In this document: positions 62,508-64,000 of the stretch, in pieces
Layout: every line of letters begins with the position of its first letter
Numbering within the stretch: position 1 is the stretch's first letter
Origin: Lentibacillus sp. CBA3610
Lineage (GTDB): Bacteria > Bacillota > Bacilli > Bacillales > Amphibacillaceae
Direction: 5' to 3'
Assembly: GCF_013373365.1 (NCBI RefSeq)
Contig: NZ_CP035925.1
Location: forward strand, 3,410,001 to 3,474,000
DNA length: 64,000 nt
The notes under the pieces: generated by a model
Told to the model about the DNA's origin: nothing
Databases searched by the model: none
What the model saw: the letters and a program-made list of their open reading frames with translations, nothing else
Translations under genes and position numbers: made by a program

Positions 62508-64000
62508 GTGCAGGAAACAAAGCAAGTTAAAACGGATTGGACCGTATTTGCTGTAAGTGGCGGATTTTTGATTTTATTTATTGTTTTATCGTTCATCAAC
62601 AGTGAAATGGTTGGGGAATGGATTACGATCTTATTTGATTACTCTGCAGATCTCTTTGGAGCTTATTGGCAAGTGCTGTTGTTTGGTAATTTTGCAATTG
62701 GAATATTTTTAGGCTTTTCCAGATATGGTAAAGTACGATTGGGAAAAATGGATAAACCGAAATATAGTTATTATCGCTGGGTTGCGATGATTCTCGTTAC
62801 CCTTTTGGCGAGCGGCGGTGTCTTCTGGGCAGCCTCAGAGCCAATGTATCACTATATGACGACACCACCGTTGTTTGGCGGCGGCGAATTCAATAATATA
62901 TGGGGGGCATTTGCACAAAGTTTTATGCATTGGGGCTTTTTGGCCTGGGCAATCCTCGGTACCCTGGCAACCATTGTGATGATGTATGTGCACTACAGCA
63001 AAGGCTATCCGATGCGGCCGAGGGCATTGTTATATCCGCTATTCGGGGAAAAAATCTTTCATAAAAGTATTCTCGGATCTTCGGCAGATATTTTTTCGAT
63101 CATCGCAACAGCTGCTGGAACATTGGGGCCATTAGGCTTTCTCGGTCTGCAAATATCGTATGGACTGAACCATTTATTTGGTGTGCCAAATACTGTGACT
63201 GTCAGTATTCTGGTTGTTGTTGTTCTGGTCGTGATTGCGGCGGTTTCAGCTGCGACTGGAGTAGACCGGGGGATTCTGCTGCTGAGCCGTGTCAATGTTG
63301 GGATGACATTCGTATTAGGGGGTATTATACTCCTGATTGGTCCGACGTTGTTTATCATTGACGGATTTATCGGCGGCACTGGGGCTTATTTACAGAATTT
63401 CTTTGGGATGAATTTTTATCGAGGGGATAATGAATGGCTTGGCGCATGGACCCTCTTTTTCTGGGGATGGTTTATCGGCTATGGTCCGATGCTGATCATC
63501 TTTATCAGCCGTATTTCCCGTGGCAGAACCATTCGTGAATTGATCATTGCGGTATCGATTGTGGCACCGTTAGTGACGAATTTCTGGTTCTCAATTATTG
63601 GAGGAACTGGCGTATTCTTTGAGATTGAGAATGCCGGATCAGTTTCCGGGGCGTTGAATGAGAATGGTATGCCTGCTGCTGTTATGGCGATTATGGATCA
63701 ATTACCGATGGGGACAGTAATCGCAGTAGCTTTTCTTATCATTTCGATTGTTTTCGTGGCAACAACGACCGATACGATGTCCTATACTGTTGCTGTGACA
63801 CTGACGGGAAATGATCACCCTGCCCGATGGCTGCGTGTCTTCTGGGCTTTGATTTTCGGTGGAACGACGATGATGATTCTCACAATCGGTGAGGGAAGTA
63901 TCACAGCGATTCAAAATTCAATTGTCATAACGGCTGTACCCGTATCATTTTTACTTTTGCCGCCGTTGTGGAATGCGCCGCAAATCGCCAGAAAAATGGC
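62508..64000 (+). CDS. BCCT-family osmolyte transporter, 3'-truncated by window edge
   Basis: A sodium- or proton-coupled transporter for betaine-type compounds. The GTG start at 62508 follows GGGAGG; the frame stays open for 497 codons to the window end. About ten transmembrane helices are visible, with the TM3 region VFWAASEPMYHYM and the signature FFWGWFIGYGPMLIIFISRI followed by SRGRTIREL. In betaine carriers the usual signature is WxWWISWxP with several tryptophans; here part of the aromatic box is changed (GWFIGYGP), so the substrate may not be glycine betaine. Osmoprotectant uptake fits a halotolerant host. Confidence 0.9.
   Translation, partial: MQETKQVKTDWTVFAVSGGFLILFIVLSFINSEMVGEWITILFDYSADLFGAYWQVLLFGNFAIGIFLGFSRYGKVRLGKMDKPKYSYYRWVAMILVTLLASGGVFWAASEPMYHYMTTPPLFGGGEFNNIWGAFAQSFMHWGFLAWAILGTLATIVMMYVHYSKGYPMRPRALLYPLFGEKIFHKSILGSSADIFSIIATAAGTLGPLGFLGLQISYGLNHLFGVPNTVTVSILVVVVLVVIAAVSAATGVDRGILLLSRVNVGMTFVLGGIILLIGPTLFIIDGFIGGTGAYLQNFFGMNFYRGDNEWLGAWTLFFWGWFIGYGPMLIIFISRISRGRTIRELIIAVSIVAPLVTNFWFSIIGGTGVFFEIENAGSVSGALNENGMPAAVMAIMDQLPMGTVIAVAFLIISIVFVATTTDTMSYTVAVTLTGNDHPARWLRVFWALIFGGTTMMILTIGEGSITAIQNSIVITAVPVSFLLLPPLWNAPQIARKM

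Overview
The window is low-to-moderate-GC Firmicutes DNA, most likely a halophilic or halotolerant endospore-former of the family Bacillaceae (Lentibacillus/Virgibacillus/Oceanobacillus-like). The evidence is a sigW-rsiW-cdaA-cdaR-glmM order, a glmS ribozyme, a bacillithiol-associated YtxJ, a Spo0E-type phosphatase, a LysM-GH18 cortex hydrolase, LtaS and a BCCT osmolyte transporter. Genus assignment is inference; there is no rRNA or tRNA here. Isoprenoid precursors seem to be made by the mevalonate route (mvaD, mvaK2), which is less usual in this family.

Layout: 1-1.8 kb mevalonate genes; 2-3.3 kb arginase and a Spo0E-like protein; 3.5-8.6 kb sigW-rsiW, cdaA-cdaR, glmM; 8.8-13.3 kb an M1 and an S9 peptidase flanked by ABC transporter remnants; 13.5-15 kb a TPR protein and an RHH/PIN toxin-antitoxin pair; 15-17.2 kb ribozyme-controlled glmS; 17.5-22.3 kb small accessory genes and a second RHH/PIN pair; 22.4-26.7 kb ltaS, a HAD phosphatase, an EndoIII-like glycosylase and DUF1992; 26.8-30 kb small membrane/UPF0145 genes and a padR-HAAS-TolB operon; 30-32.9 kb a redox island (DsbA-like, HxlR, two flavin reductases); 33-38.4 kb rluA-like, yjbQ, ytxJ, yndM-like and a SigW-type UPF0182 gene; 38.5-41.7 kb a broken TetR regulator with an ABC exporter; 41.8-44.8 kb an ECF sigma/anti-sigma pair and catalase; 45-50.7 kb an IS200/IS605 remnant, Crp/Fnr, several broken genes and an mhqR-mhqD quinone-response pair; 51-54.2 kb hom-thrC-thrB; 54.7-57.7 kb a broken CYP152 P450 and LysM-GH18; 58-62.2 kb ArsR, YqxD and a YtrA-type GntR-ABC operon; 62.5 kb to the end a BCCT transporter.

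Two features cut across the whole window. First, at least a dozen genes carry single-base frameshifts, mostly at short homopolymers, including glmS and mvaK2, which should be essential. Either the assembly has indel errors or there is real decay; genes with many lesions (TetR, the ring-cleavage dioxygenase, the P450) look truly degenerate. Second, intergenic regions hold short arrays whose 8-11 bp cores recur every 21 bp (two helical turns). There are at least four such loci with three different cores. One core family is attached to a 41-bp hairpin element present identically at two sites.

Regulation is well exposed: SigW-type promoters at sigW and UPF0182, an ECF promoter at the second sigma gene, a Pho-box-like array before ltaS, PadR/TetR/ArsR/GntR operators, and a 15-bp-phased motif shared by mhqR and a distant flavin reductase.
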